Part shown: piece after piece, positions 62,801 through 64,000 of the stretch
Position numbering within the stretch: the stretch's first letter is position 1
How the letters are laid out: each line of letters starts with the position of its first letter
Origin: Symbiodinium natans
Taxonomy: Eukaryota; Sar; Dinophyceae; Suessiales; Symbiodiniaceae
Assembly (NCBI GenBank): GCA_905221605.1
Contig: CAJNDS010001236.1
Span: 532,764-596,763 of the forward strand
Direction of reading: 5' to 3'
DNA length: 64,000 bases
Translations under genes and position numbers: made by a program
Notes under the pieces: generated by a model
What the model was told of the DNA's origin: nothing
Database searches by the model: none
The model's input: the letters and a program-made list of their open reading frames with translations, nothing else

Positions 62801-64000
62801 TTGACCTTGCAGAAGCAGCCCCACCTGGTGCTTCTGAGCCGGCCTTGGTATGACAAGAACCTCCGCAGGCGTGTTTCAGGGTTTAGGGTTTAGGGTTTAG
62901 GGTTGAGGGTTTAGGGTTTAGGGTCTAGGGTCTAGGGTTCAGGGCTTAGGGTTTAGGGTATAGGTTGGTCGTCACAGAACCTGGAGGGTTCAGGGTTTAC
63001 TGGATCTTGATTAAAGTGCATGTGAAGAGCCCGTGCACGCCATACAGCTATACTGCAAATTCAAAAGCAAAGAACTTGCGTTTGTGCTGGGACGTCGAAC
63101 CTGACAAGAAACAAGACCCAAGCCCGTTGTTTCAATGGTTTCTTCGTGTGTATACGCAAAACTCTGGGAACCACAAGCAGGCGATGCTGACTGCTTTGGG
63201 AAGTCCAAAATCGAGAATGCCGATAAAGATCCGGAGCGTTCCTGAACAGACCATGTAGACTGCCCTAAACCCTAAACCCTAAACCATCGAACTCCCTGAG
63301 CTCTCCCAGCACGCCCCCTACCCGGCACCAAGAATCCCGGTCTTCACGGCAGGCCGCTTGCTGAGTGGTTGGCCTGTTGGCTGGTGACGCGGCCGGAGGC
63401 GTGGCCTTTGAGCAGACCCTGAGGGCTTGCTCGGAGCAAGATTTGGGGCAAGGTTTGGCGTGTTCAGCGTGGGTTTTCATCCGCTTACAGTGCTCCAGGC
63501 TCTCCAAAGATGTCTTGAAGCCTTTCTATGGGGCTCAGGTTTAGGGTTTAGTGTTTAGAGATTAGCGTTTAGGGTTTAGGGTTGTTTAGGGATAAGGTTC
63601 GATAGGCTGTCCAGCAGTCTCCGCAGGCAGAGAAGTTCAGACAGGCTGTGGAGTTCAACGACGTTTGCGACTTCCTGCGTCTCGAATGCTCTGGAAGCCC
63701 TGAACTACTAAGCCATCCTAAGCCCCAAACCCCAAACCCCAAATCCCAAACACCAAACCCCAAACCCCAAATCCCAAACCCCAAACCCCAAACCCCAAAC
63801 CCCAAACCCTAAACCCTAAACCCTAAACCCTCCTAAGCCCTAAGTCCCTCAAGCCCGGCAAGCTCCAATCTCCGACACTTTCTTCAACAAGGGCCGCAGA
63901 AGACGACTCCGAAGCTCTTCCCCTTGGTTCTTAGTAGGAATGAGGGAATTAGGGCCCTAAAAGGTTAGGGTTTGGGGTTTCGGGTTTAGGGTTTAGGGTT
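21013..64000 (+). CDS. gene 2: giant DUF3638/DUF3645-like ATPase-type protein in about 56 micro-exons (3' incomplete)
   Basis: Unique islands between telomere-like tracts read as short exons on the plus strand, and most neighbours join in phase. Joined, they resemble the large DUF3638/DUF3645 proteins of eukaryotes. Early motifs are APLEAMSHALFW-TSE, TLVELPRVQLRF, YLAKMPHAVVLRS, RHPNASAIRLKL and VKLSHVSQSCRL. The DUF3638 core follows: NSLVAQMIMG+AGKTTCIAPML, GRLVLNIVPKALLAQTRNVM, AKRVVTLEFSR, AAVVCTTP+AIKSMFLRHLE, VDLVLHPLKSELNFPIG, CERWNLAVHLLDALF and LVLLSRPWYDKN. The family is of unknown function. The GAGKTT motif suggests nucleotide binding. Exons total about 3.7 kb over 42.7 kb. The start codon was not found, the left end may lie before the gap, and the right end is beyond 64,000. 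Unresolved links are exon 1-2-3, 6-7, 9-10 and 21-22. Family assignment comes from motif memory and needs an HMM search. Confidence 0.8.
22248..22381 (+). CDS. gene 2 exon 2
   Basis: Reads VKCHHGIARATWLAEAFPST, then VHSLDHTRRVLSATCYIAQ. The acceptor is AAAGCAG and the donor GTATGT, leaving phase 2. At least one exon between here and the next is missing, because the next starts in phase 0. Confidence 0.6.
23704..23790 (+). CDS. gene 2 exon 3
   Basis: Exactly 29 codons, APKGSQIARFANILAPLEAM then SHALFWTSE. The acceptor is TGCCCAG and the donor GTGTGC, phase 0 at both ends. A C tract lies upstream. A 31-base poly-G and then a G tract lie downstream. It joins exon 4 to give WTSE-DGQT. Confidence 0.8.
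23799..23829. repeat. poly-G tract
   Basis: About 30 consecutive G begin nine bases after the donor of exon 3. The length may be affected by sequencing slippage. Confidence 0.9.
24377..24485 (+). CDS. gene 2 exon 4
   Basis: Reads DGQTLTLVELPRVQLRFK, a Gly/Pro turn, then GLRLFSKEFG. The acceptor is TGTGCAG, directly after a C tract. A GC donor after 24,485 leaves phase 1, and joining gives FSKEFGG-FYLLDRN. Confidence 0.8.
24929..24969 (+). CDS. gene 2 exon 5
   Basis: Reads (G)FYLLDRNGVHDAE. The acceptor is CGCACAG. A GC donor after GAG leaves phase 0. The open frame continues further, so the 3' end is less certain than the 5' end. Confidence 0.65.
25241..25297 (+). CDS. gene 2 exon 6 (candidate)
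   Basis: Reads AWRAATGDPRASDLAPWLQ, lying between a C tract (25,180-25,222) and a G tract (25,335). It enters in phase 0 and would precede GSYLAKMPHAV of the next exon, which suits the family. I see no GT or GC donor giving the needed phase, so the 3' end is unresolved. Confidence 0.4.
25836..25927 (+). CDS. gene 2 exon 7
   Basis: Reads GSYLAKMPHAVVLRSTAG then AIRILVTNADLT. The acceptor is AGCCCAG. A GC donor after ACAAG leaves phase 2, and AG+G makes the Arg that begins RPAIKV in exon 8. Confidence 0.8.
26321..26351 (+). CDS. gene 2 exon 8 (31 bases)
   Basis: Reads (R)PAIKVKPFST, a pattern that follows the previous exon in DUF3638-type proteins. The acceptor is TGCCGAG, shortly after a C tract. 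The donor is GC after ACC, phase 0. A G tract starts at about 26,413. Confidence 0.65.
27265..27326 (+). CDS. gene 2 exon 9 (3' end uncertain)
   Basis: Reads DLVVNRKLLVAYGLKTFLW. The acceptor is GCCATAG, nine bases after a C tract, and a G-rich tract follows at 27,360. PFST-DLVVNRK across the junction fits the family. The donor may be GTCGCC after 27,291 or GTTCCA after 27,326. Confidence 0.5.
27412..27495. mobile_element. family C element (AATAGTAGGATTCC core)
   Basis: It shares CCCCAAATAGTAGGATTCC and ACAAGGACCC with the element at 32,393-32,485. Related sequence is at 58,962-59,018. It is inside an intron and non-coding. Confidence 0.7.
28160..28256 (+). CDS. gene 2 exon 10
   Basis: Reads DFHESGSLLLTSSLSGTLYL then TLLMLGLSSNSQ, a hydrophobic helix typical of this part of the family. 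The acceptor is GGGGAG. The donor GTCTAG after 28,256 leaves phase 1. G+GC joins to GISGDED. Confidence 0.75.
29189..29244 (+). CDS. gene 2 exon 11
   Basis: Reads (G)ISGDEDRLLKMNLMLTVT. The acceptor is TCTGCAG and the donor GTGGCT, phase 0. Here a G tract, not a C tract, lies upstream (29,035-29,126), an exception to the general placement. Confidence 0.65.
29575..30062. repeat. C-rich and G-rich arms in inverted order with GGTTCATGG repeats between
   Basis: CCCCCCATGGTATCCCCCC near 29,594 is mirrored by GGGGGGATACCATGGGGGG near 30,028. The 430 bases between hold repeated GTGGTTCATGG and CTGTGGTTC motifs. The whole block lies in the intron before exon 12. Confidence 0.75.
30479..30582 (+). 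CDS. gene 2 exon 12, overlapping a tandem duplication
   Basis: Reads DRHPNASAIRLKLLLALIA then HNPKHPLLNPVPLPS. The acceptor is CCCCCAG. The donor is GTACAT after 30,582, phase 2. The last 42 bases are the first copy of a 103-bp tandem repeat. The final copy ends ATG before GTGTGAG at 31,106, also phase 2, so either donor keeps the frame. The frame is open upstream to about 30,437, so the start could be earlier. Confidence 0.75.
30541..31106. repeat. 103-bp tandem repeat, 5.5 copies, born from an exon end
   Basis: Copies start at 30,541, 30,644, 30,747, 30,850, 30,953 and 31,056, exactly 103 apart. Each holds the exon-derived CCCGAAGCATCCCTTGTTGA part and two GAGGGTTTTTAAAAACCC palindromes. 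Copies differ only at CTTC(C/A)TGG(T/C)AC. Very low divergence shows recent expansion. Confidence 0.95.
31823..31884 (+). CDS. gene 2 exon 13
   Basis: Reads YLEVKLSHVSQSCRLLLREE. The acceptor is CCTTCAG after a short C tract. A GC donor after GAAGAAG leaves phase 1, and a G tract follows at 31,912. It joins exon 14 as REEG-TAIRIL. Confidence 0.8.
32393..32485. mobile_element. family C element
   Basis: GGGACCCCCTCATTTTTGTCC, CCTAAATAGTAGGATTCCCT and AACAAGGACCCC are followed by AATTTCGG. Same order as the copy at 27,412. Confidence 0.7.
33729..33838. mobile_element. family A palindromic element, split by TTTAGGG units
   Basis: The left arm is GGTTCTTAGTAGGGAATGAG. The core, ACCCTTTAAGGG...GGGATTATACAGGGTACC, has telomere units inserted at its centre. 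The right arm (CCTTCTTCTCTACCAAGCACC) is diverged. Confidence 0.65.
33987..34168. repeat. TATAG pentanucleotide microsatellite
   Basis: About 180 bases of imperfect AGTAT/TATAG units sit between a C tract and a G tract. Frames on either strand are Tyr/Ile artefacts. Confidence 0.95.
34726..34773 (+). CDS. gene 2 exon 14
   Basis: Reads (G)TAIRILRAAAKVGPV(G). The acceptor is GAGCAAG. A GC donor after GTGG leaves phase 1, and a G tract starts 12 bases later. It joins exon 15 as PVG-FLGYQG. Confidence 0.65.
35167..35227 (+). CDS. gene 2 exon 15
   Basis: Reads (G)FLGYQGLSQVMSQYVKNKW. The acceptor is TGACCAG. A GC donor after TGGTC leaves phase 2, and TC+G gives WS-YENFSVDE. Confidence 0.65.
35740..35770 (+). 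CDS. gene 2 exon 16 (3' end uncertain)
   Basis: Reads YENFSVDEAE. The acceptor is CTTGCAG. A GC donor after GAA leaves phase 0, as the next exon needs. The frame stays open beyond (AGKSRQDGR). Confidence 0.5.
36443..36484 (+). CDS. gene 2 exon 17 (3' end uncertain)
   Basis: Reads DLPSLIELMDRFDR. The acceptor CCTGCAG is fused to the end of a C tract. GTTCGG is the proposed donor, phase 0. The frame continues as VRLPGIQ, and a G-rich tract follows at 36,510. Confidence 0.6.
36941..36973 (+). CDS. gene 2 exon 18 (3' end uncertain)
   Basis: Reads TCDVIGGQWYC. The acceptor is CATTGCAG. One of several GC donors follows. Phase 0 matches exon 20. Confidence 0.5.
37132..37167 (+). CDS. gene 2 exon 19 (candidate)
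   Basis: A 36-base island lies between a C tract and a G tract, after CGAGAG and before GTAAGA. Its length preserves phase 0. The phase-0 peptide (GRWPRSRTSLAV) is less protein-like than another frame (VASIKNLACC), so it may be a false exon. Confidence 0.35.
37316..37405 (+). CDS. gene 2 exon 20
   Basis: Exactly 30 codons, EDWTCSGTLFFTLYAILTG then TAKKADERLIE. The acceptor is GACCCAG and the donor GTTTGG, phase 0 at both ends, with the G tract beginning in the donor itself. Confidence 0.8.
37759..37803 (+). CDS. gene 2 exon 21 (3' end uncertain)
   Basis: Reads ARLNGKDVAQTVARL. The acceptor is TGAGCCAG. A GC donor after CTG gives phase 0. The frame is open to ALEKPRDTS and a TAG. Confidence 0.6.
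38222..38286 (+). CDS. gene 2 exon 22
   Basis: Reads HLQANWEPADPATHDNSERA then T. The acceptor is GGCGCCAG. The donor GTGGGA after 38,286 leaves phase 2, and GA+G joins to EFWLRMV. Confidence 0.65.
38665..38745. repeat. GGGAA purine microsatellite
   Basis: (GGGAA)n runs with AGGGAAAGGA variants lie in the intron between exons 22 and 23. They are strand-asymmetric purine DNA. Confidence 0.9.
39099..39154 (+). CDS. gene 2 exon 23
   Basis: Reads (E)FWLRMVRLSKNASGVLGW. The acceptor is GCATCCAG. GTTCGG is the likely donor, phase 1, fitting exon 24 as S-TLWSIMG. Other donors are possible. Confidence 0.6.
39205..39605. repeat. TG-rich microsatellite
   Basis: About 400 bases of (TG)n with TA, TT and GC interruptions lie inside an intron. 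Long minus-strand His/Thr frames over it are artefacts. Confidence 0.95.
39892..39914. repeat. poly-C tract
   Basis: More than 20 C form a pyrimidine run about 90 bases before the acceptor of exon 24. Confidence 0.9.
40006..40117 (+). CDS. gene 2 exon 24
   Basis: Reads TLWSIMGMHSLGTTRMLPSF then DEAAACQSEMHSPSSY. The acceptor is TTCCAAG after a C tract. The donor is GTAAGC, phase 2, with a G tract 17 bases later. TG+G ATT joins to WIGHDEK. Confidence 0.75.
40628..40800. repeat. TATATC microsatellite
   Basis: (TATCTA)n with GTCTGTCT interruptions, intronic. Confidence 0.9.
41305..41380 (+). CDS. gene 2 exon 25
   Basis: Reads (W)IGHDEKGGLIWLNKLHAAL then EKDGGG. The acceptor is GCAGCCAG. A GC donor after 41,380 gives phase 0. 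A 12-unit G tract starts about ten bases downstream. Confidence 0.8.
42163..42252. mobile_element. family A palindromic element
   Basis: GCTTAGCAGGGAATGGGGGAA is mirrored by TCCCCTCATTCCCTGCGAACC around a TACCCTTTG...TTAAAGGGTAT core. Short, non-coding, MITE-like. Confidence 0.7.
42749..42817 (+). CDS. gene 2 exon 26
   Basis: A 23-codon island, AKMQCPDFCHPQPRFW then QGLSSAK. The acceptor is GTGGCCCAG. The donor GTTTAG is itself the start of a G tract. Phase 0 at both ends fits its neighbours. Another frame (EDAMPRFLPPPAAFLAGVEF) is also open and keeps the length, but would need phase 1. Confidence 0.5.
43303..43514. mobile_element. family A element with amplified core
   Basis: The arms are GGTTAGCAGGGAATCAGGGA and CCCCCATTCCCTACTAACCC. 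The palindromic core CATACCCTTTTAAGGGATTA...GGGTACCT is tandemly repeated about five times at ~39-40-base spacing. Confidence 0.8.
43765..43824 (+). CDS. gene 2 exon 27 (found by the tract rule)
   Basis: Exactly 20 codons, APRLLDFARRSASLEGEGRE. The acceptor is TTCCTAG. The donor is GC after GAG, phase 0-0. It lies between a C tract (43,590-43,715) and a G tract (43,830). I looked here only because the tract order predicted an exon. Confidence 0.7.
44943..45005 (+). CDS. gene 2 exon 28
   Basis: Exactly 21 codons, VLAMLGQPLRSISDDFVCEF then E. The acceptor is TCTTGGAG after a C tract. GC donor, phase 0-0. Confidence 0.75.
45224..45256 (+). CDS. gene 2 exon 29 (candidate)
   Basis: Reads NSRAQDEEGQR. 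The acceptor is TTCTTCAG and the donor GTTGAG, phase 0-0. A G tract begins 12 bases after the donor. The frame continues as VEFTG into the tract, so the donor is uncertain. Confidence 0.45.
45293..45384. mobile_element. family B palindromic element
   Basis: TTGGGATGTTCCCCCTTATAC is mirrored by TACAAGGGGGAGCATCCCAA, giving arms of over 25 bases around GGGGATTATAGTATAATGCC. Intronic, non-coding. Confidence 0.8.
45684..45741 (+). CDS. gene 2 exon 30
   Basis: Reads ESVTVPENPFSTDRLKSLP. The acceptor is ATCACAG shortly after a C tract. The donor GTGGCA leaves phase 1, and G+GC gives PG-IAGDIIK. Confidence 0.75.
46184..46224 (+). CDS. gene 2 exon 31
   Basis: Reads (G)IAGDIIKGKLDGH. The acceptor is AGCCCAG after a C tract. 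GC donors follow at 46,225 and 46,228, both phase 0. Confidence 0.65.
46966..47285. repeat. TA-rich microsatellite block
   Basis: ATATATAC / TATGTA units cover about 320 bases in the intron between exons 31 and 32. Confidence 0.9.
47779..47846 (+). CDS. gene 2 exon 32
   Basis: Reads DLSADHLAPALGVLDELLG then IDI. The acceptor is GGTTTTAG after a C tract. The donor GTAGGG opens directly into a G tract. It leaves phase 2, and AC+G joins to T-QVVTMRS. Confidence 0.75.
49003..49048 (+). CDS. gene 2 exon 33 (3' end uncertain)
   Basis: Reads QVVTMRSELLQTADK. The acceptor is TACACAAG. A GC donor after AAA gives phase 0. The frame continues as APADQGDGTRFW, which could also be coding. Confidence 0.65.
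49279..49344 (+). CDS. gene 2 exon 34
   Basis: Reads KLFRFRPESVQATLDHLAT then SSI. The acceptor CACGGCAG is one option, and TGTTCAG at 49,311 is another in the same phase. The donor is GTGGAG, phase 0. Confidence 0.5.
49490..49577. mobile_element. family A palindromic element
   Basis: TCAGTAGGGAATGAGGGAAT is mirrored by TTTCCCTCATTCCCTACGAA, with a CCCTTAAAGGG centre. The near-perfect arms suggest recent insertion. Confidence 0.8.
49663..49699 (+). CDS. gene 2 exon 35 (37 bases)
   Basis: Reads EEVALKATSGSN. The acceptor is AATCCAG, right after a C tract. The donor GTGCGT leaves phase 1, and G+AC joins to D-GLPAEEL. Confidence 0.7.
50395..50474 (+). CDS. gene 2 exon 36
   Basis: Reads (D)GLPAEELDNERLFEGCIA then AVNKAERA. 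The acceptor is TCTACAAG. The donor GTAAGG leaves phase 0. Here C-strand units follow the donor, an exception to the usual orientation. Confidence 0.8.
50780..51060. repeat. telomere-like array with a ~25-copy CCCTAGA block
   Basis: Seven-base units change from CCCTAAA to CCCTAGA at about 50,841 and keep that variant for about 25 copies, to about 51,018, before reverting. The array ends just before the acceptor of exon 37. Confidence 0.95.
51068..51153 (+). CDS. gene 2 exon 37
   Basis: Reads VSNTASAQSVGRRVLAMMLY then VCRPLALC. The acceptor is AACCCGAG, fused to a C tract. The donor GTGAGG leaves phase 2. Confidence 0.8.
51164..51275. mobile_element. family B palindromic element
   Basis: GTTGGGATGTTATACTACCAG is mirrored by GGTTAGTATAAGGTGGAACA, with an inner palindrome TATAATAGGGTGTACACCCT. 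A relative with the same CCCTATTAAGG core lies near 46,385-46,500. Confidence 0.75.
51713..51789 (+). CDS. gene 2 exon 38
   Basis: Reads (G)RDRCSTARVYPATQLYAR then LPQKLFE. The acceptor is TGAGCAAG. The donor GTTACT leaves phase 1, and G+AA joins to E-PSETVTPP. Confidence 0.7.
52179..52338 (+). CDS. gene 2 exon 39 (longest)
   Basis: Reads PSETVTPPFSYKHVLHEPRH, then a Gly/Pro-rich stretch, then GIAQGQLALASLHDL. The acceptor is CCTACAG. A GC donor after 52,338 leaves phase 2, and CT+T joins to L-AMTIWRF. The frame stays open another 80 bases. Confidence 0.75.
52918..52990. repeat. G-rich low-complexity tract
   Basis: (GGGA/GGGC)n purine-rich DNA lies in the intron between exons 39 and 40. It could form quadruplexes. 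No coding signal was found. Confidence 0.8.
53132..53258 (+). CDS. gene 2 exon 40
   Basis: Reads AMTIWRFLTALEGSSGLHPA, INLLKSSVLADNRHRALQD, then LIK. The acceptor is ATTTTCAG and the donor GTCGAA, phase 0. A second frame is also open here, but only this one joins both neighbours. Confidence 0.75.
54811..54880 (+). CDS. gene 2 exon 41: start of the P-loop-like motif
   Basis: Reads VTLIQKFAQEAFDGNSLVAQ then MIM(G). The acceptor is CCGTGCAG. The donor must be GC, immediately after ATGG, because only this cut restores MGAGKTT with the next exon. In DUF3638 proteins this site is a Q.nMG.GK(S/T) sequence, which suggests nucleotide binding. Confidence 0.85.
55236..55278 (+). CDS. gene 2 exon 42: rest of the P-loop-like motif
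   Basis: Reads (G)AGKTTCIAPMLTL. The acceptor is ACTCCCAG. The donor GTCACT leaves phase 2, and CT+G joins to L-LGNDGRLV. The Gly-x-Gly-Lys-Thr core is intact. Confidence 0.85.
55780..55857 (+). CDS. gene 2 exon 43
   Basis: Reads LGNDGRLVLNIVPKALL then AQTRNVMR, the 'LADG..L...VP..LL.Q' block that follows the P-loop in DUF3638. The acceptor is CCTGCAAG. A GC donor after CGGAC leaves phase 2. Confidence 0.88.
56202..56277 (+). CDS. gene 2 exon 44
   Basis: Reads KMFGQILAKRVVTLEFSR then MMGQDLR, like the family's 'KRVYTF.F.R'. The acceptor is CGAGAG. The donor GTTTTA after AGG leaves phase 0. Confidence 0.8.
56950..57065. repeat. long G-rich tract
   Basis: Over 100 bases are almost only G and T, with runs of up to 14 G, on the sense strand of the intron before exon 45. 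Open Gly-rich frames here are artefacts. Confidence 0.9.
57465..57545 (+). CDS. gene 2 exon 45
   Basis: Exactly 27 codons, DDPFDVQLIKQQLFDAQRDA then AVVCTTP. The acceptor is GCGGCAG after two short C tracts. GC donor, phase 0-0. It corresponds to the family block ending '..gVl..tPe'. Confidence 0.88.
58094..58189 (+). CDS. gene 2 exon 46
   Basis: Exactly 32 codons, AIKSMFLRHLELLQLNHLHL then GTQKKYKAEMHK. The acceptor is AGAGCCAG. GC donor, phase 0-0. TTP-AIKSMFL across the junction is the family's 'PEaikSl.LK' step. Confidence 0.88.
58520..58590 (+). CDS. gene 2 exon 47
   Basis: Reads AKDSVSQTRLKKRMQDVNKD then RIR. The acceptor is GCATGCAG. The donor GTCTAT leaves phase 2. Confidence 0.8.
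58650..58742. mobile_element. family C-like palindromic element
   Basis: The terminal arms CCGAAAATAGGGGTACCC and GGGTACCCCCCCCTATTTTCGG enclose GGTTCCCTTTAAAAAGGATT. It sits between exons 47 and 48. Confidence 0.75.
58751..58810 (+). CDS. gene 2 exon 48
   Basis: Reads GKAEVFAPVRLRRHLGGFR. The acceptor is TCTTCAAG and the donor GTCCTT. Its 60 bases keep phase 2 on both sides. A G tract starts 15 bases downstream. It was found by looking upstream of that tract. Confidence 0.65.
58834..58890. repeat. AAGGTTTA variant repeat
   Basis: Eight-base units AAGGTTTG then AAGGTTTA grade into TTTAGGG units at 58,890, another local variant block. Confidence 0.85.
59113..59176 (+). CDS. gene 2 exon 49
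   Basis: Reads PYMKEVEGNRVMAGFIGDV then LA. The acceptor is CACCCTGAG. A GC donor after GCG leaves phase 0, directly before VDLVLHP of exon 50. A Walker-B-like 'ILDEVD' would be expected about here. The DVLA-VDLVLHP reading lacks the DE, or an exon is missing. Confidence 0.6.
59872..60000. repeat. family D element, copy 1
   Basis: It shares AGCAATATA, GGGTCGGAA, TTCCCTTATGGCC, CCCTATTCTAATTATCAAGG-type blocks and TCAAGGCCCC with 60,886-61,012. A partial relative is near 48,944-49,000. Confidence 0.7.
60157..60218 (+). CDS. gene 2 exon 50
   Basis: Reads VDLVLHPLKSELNFPIGNFE, a diagnostic DUF3638 block. The acceptor is ACAGCAG after a C tract. A GC donor after GAGAT leaves phase 2, and AT+G joins to M-YDLGCERW. 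A G tract follows at 60,262. Confidence 0.88.
60886..61012. repeat. family D element, copy 2
   Basis: GAGCAATATATGGGTCGGAA, TCTTCCCTTATGGCC and TCAAGGCCCC occur in the same order and spacing as in copy 1. The two copies sit in adjacent introns, those before exons 51 and 50. Confidence 0.7.
61132..61202 (+). CDS. gene 2 exon 51
   Basis: Reads YDLGCERWNLAVHLLDALFL then NDE, matching the family's 'RW.L..HLLDA.F'. The acceptor is CCTCAAG after a C tract. A GC donor leaves phase 1. Confidence 0.88.
61886..61965 (+). CDS. gene 2 exon 52
   Basis: Reads (G)TFYPEIRNCVGKALSEPAV then MKHHELR. The acceptor is TAAGCAG. The donor GTCATT leaves phase 0. Confidence 0.8.
62083..62168. mobile_element. family A palindromic element
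   Basis: GGAATGAGGGAATCAGGGCCC is mirrored at the right by ACCTCATTCCCTCATTCCC, with TACGAAGAACC at the outer right end. It lies in the intron before exon 53. Confidence 0.75.
62211..62282 (+). CDS. gene 2 exon 53
   Basis: Exactly 24 codons, VGDAAAACISRLEEEIPRIV then REGE. The acceptor is GTGACAG. GC donor, phase 0-0. A G tract starts three bases after the donor. Confidence 0.8.
62813..62868 (+). CDS. gene 2 exon 54
   Basis: Reads KQPHLVLLSRPWYDKNLR, like the family's 'LLS..WY'. The acceptor is CCTTGCAG after a C tract. A GC donor leaves phase 2, and a G tract follows within ten bases. Confidence 0.8.
63499..63538 (+). CDS. gene 2 exon 55 (40 bases)
   Basis: Reads (R)LSKDVLKPFYGAQ. The acceptor is TGCTCCAG. 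The donor GTTTAG is the first unit of the following G tract. It enters in phase 2 and leaves in phase 0, exactly bridging exons 54 and 56. It was found only after asking what lay before this G tract. Confidence 0.7.
63627..63687 (+). CDS. gene 2 exon 56 (last in window)
   Basis: Reads AEKFRQAVEFNDVCDFLRLE. The acceptor is TCCGCAG. A GC donor near 63,688 is likely. The gene continues beyond the window. Confidence 0.7.
63924..64000. mobile_element. family A left arm running into TTTAGGG units
   Basis: GGTTCTTAGTAGGAATGAGG is followed by GGGCCCTAAAAGG and then telomere-like units to the window end. It is a second copy in which the repeat begins at the element's centre. Confidence 0.6.

Larger units (their letters stand above)
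20957..64000. repeat. interspersed telomere-like tracts, mostly in introns
   Basis: Main CCCTAAA (C) tracts start near 20,957; 23,614; 24,286; 25,180; 26,214; 27,165; 30,360; 32,523; 32,865; 34,420; 34,605; 36,353; 36,845; 37,005; 43,173; 43,590; 45,570; 46,117; 47,692; 48,728; 49,618; 49,738; 50,780; 60,605; 61,025; 61,975; 62,705; 63,715. Main TTTAGGG (G) tracts start near 21,110; 21,318; 21,650; 23,870; 25,335; 26,413; 29,035; 31,912; 34,225; 34,785; 35,045; 37,225; 38,138; 41,390; 42,820; 47,848; 58,890; 59,660; 60,262; 62,285; 62,878; 63,535; 63,965. Most hold 3-15 units. Orientation alternates, so this is not a chromosome end. C tracts tend to precede exons and G tracts to follow them. 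Confidence 0.9.

Noticed and set aside
20297-64000. A chromosome end (telomere)
   Set aside because: Tracts are short, switch orientation dozens of times and alternate with coding exons. A telomere would be one orientation and terminal.

Overview
Organism. The window looks like nuclear DNA of a dinoflagellate, probably Symbiodiniaceae or a relative. The reasons are GC-rich coding exons with AG^G acceptors and many apparent GC donors, a TTTAGGG-type telomere motif, genes cut into tiny exons, large Cys-rich surface-type proteins, and no bacterial gene organisation. The species is not identified.

Left part, 1-18,900. One plus-strand gene, gene 1, covers roughly 313-11,003. It encodes a large Cys-rich, secreted-type protein with PAN/Apple-like stretches, then an ILEI/FAM3-like domain, then a long helical region. 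A short intron at 8676-8775 consists largely of telomere-like repeat. A TA-rich microsatellite follows. From 11.4 to 18.9 kb there is mostly non-coding DNA with old direct repeats and one frameshifted coding relic near 15.5-16.2 kb. A 100-base assembly gap lies at 18,901-19,000, so continuity across it is not proven.

Middle, 19,001-20,535. A satellite of ~110-bp units, each an inverted repeat, is interrupted by a tRNA-like relic. It is followed by a telomere-like array containing an 11-copy CGCTAAA variant block.

Right part, 21.0-64.0 kb. At first sight this is sub-telomeric junk, with dozens of short (CCCTAAA)n and (TTTAGGG)n tracts. Read closely, the unique islands between the tracts are exons of one giant plus-strand gene. 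About 56 islands of 31-160 bases are listed. They total roughly 3.7 kb, about 8-9% of the span. Most adjacent islands join in phase, and the joined product resembles the large eukaryotic DUF3638/DUF3645 family. It contains a P-loop-like QMIMGAGKTT motif assembled across an intron, and the motifs LVLNIVPKALL, AAVVCTTP/AIKSMFL, VDLVLHPLKSELNFPIG and ERWNLAVHLLDALF. The gene runs off the right edge.

Main observation. The telomere-like tracts are placed asymmetrically. TTTAGGG tends to lie just after donors and CCCTAAA just before acceptors. The two ends of such an intron would be complementary in the pre-mRNA, so the repeats could clamp splice sites together or mark exon edges. This placement found further exons when used as a search rule. 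The introns also carry several families of short palindromic, MITE- or introner-like elements, and a 103-bp tandem duplication that starts inside an exon.
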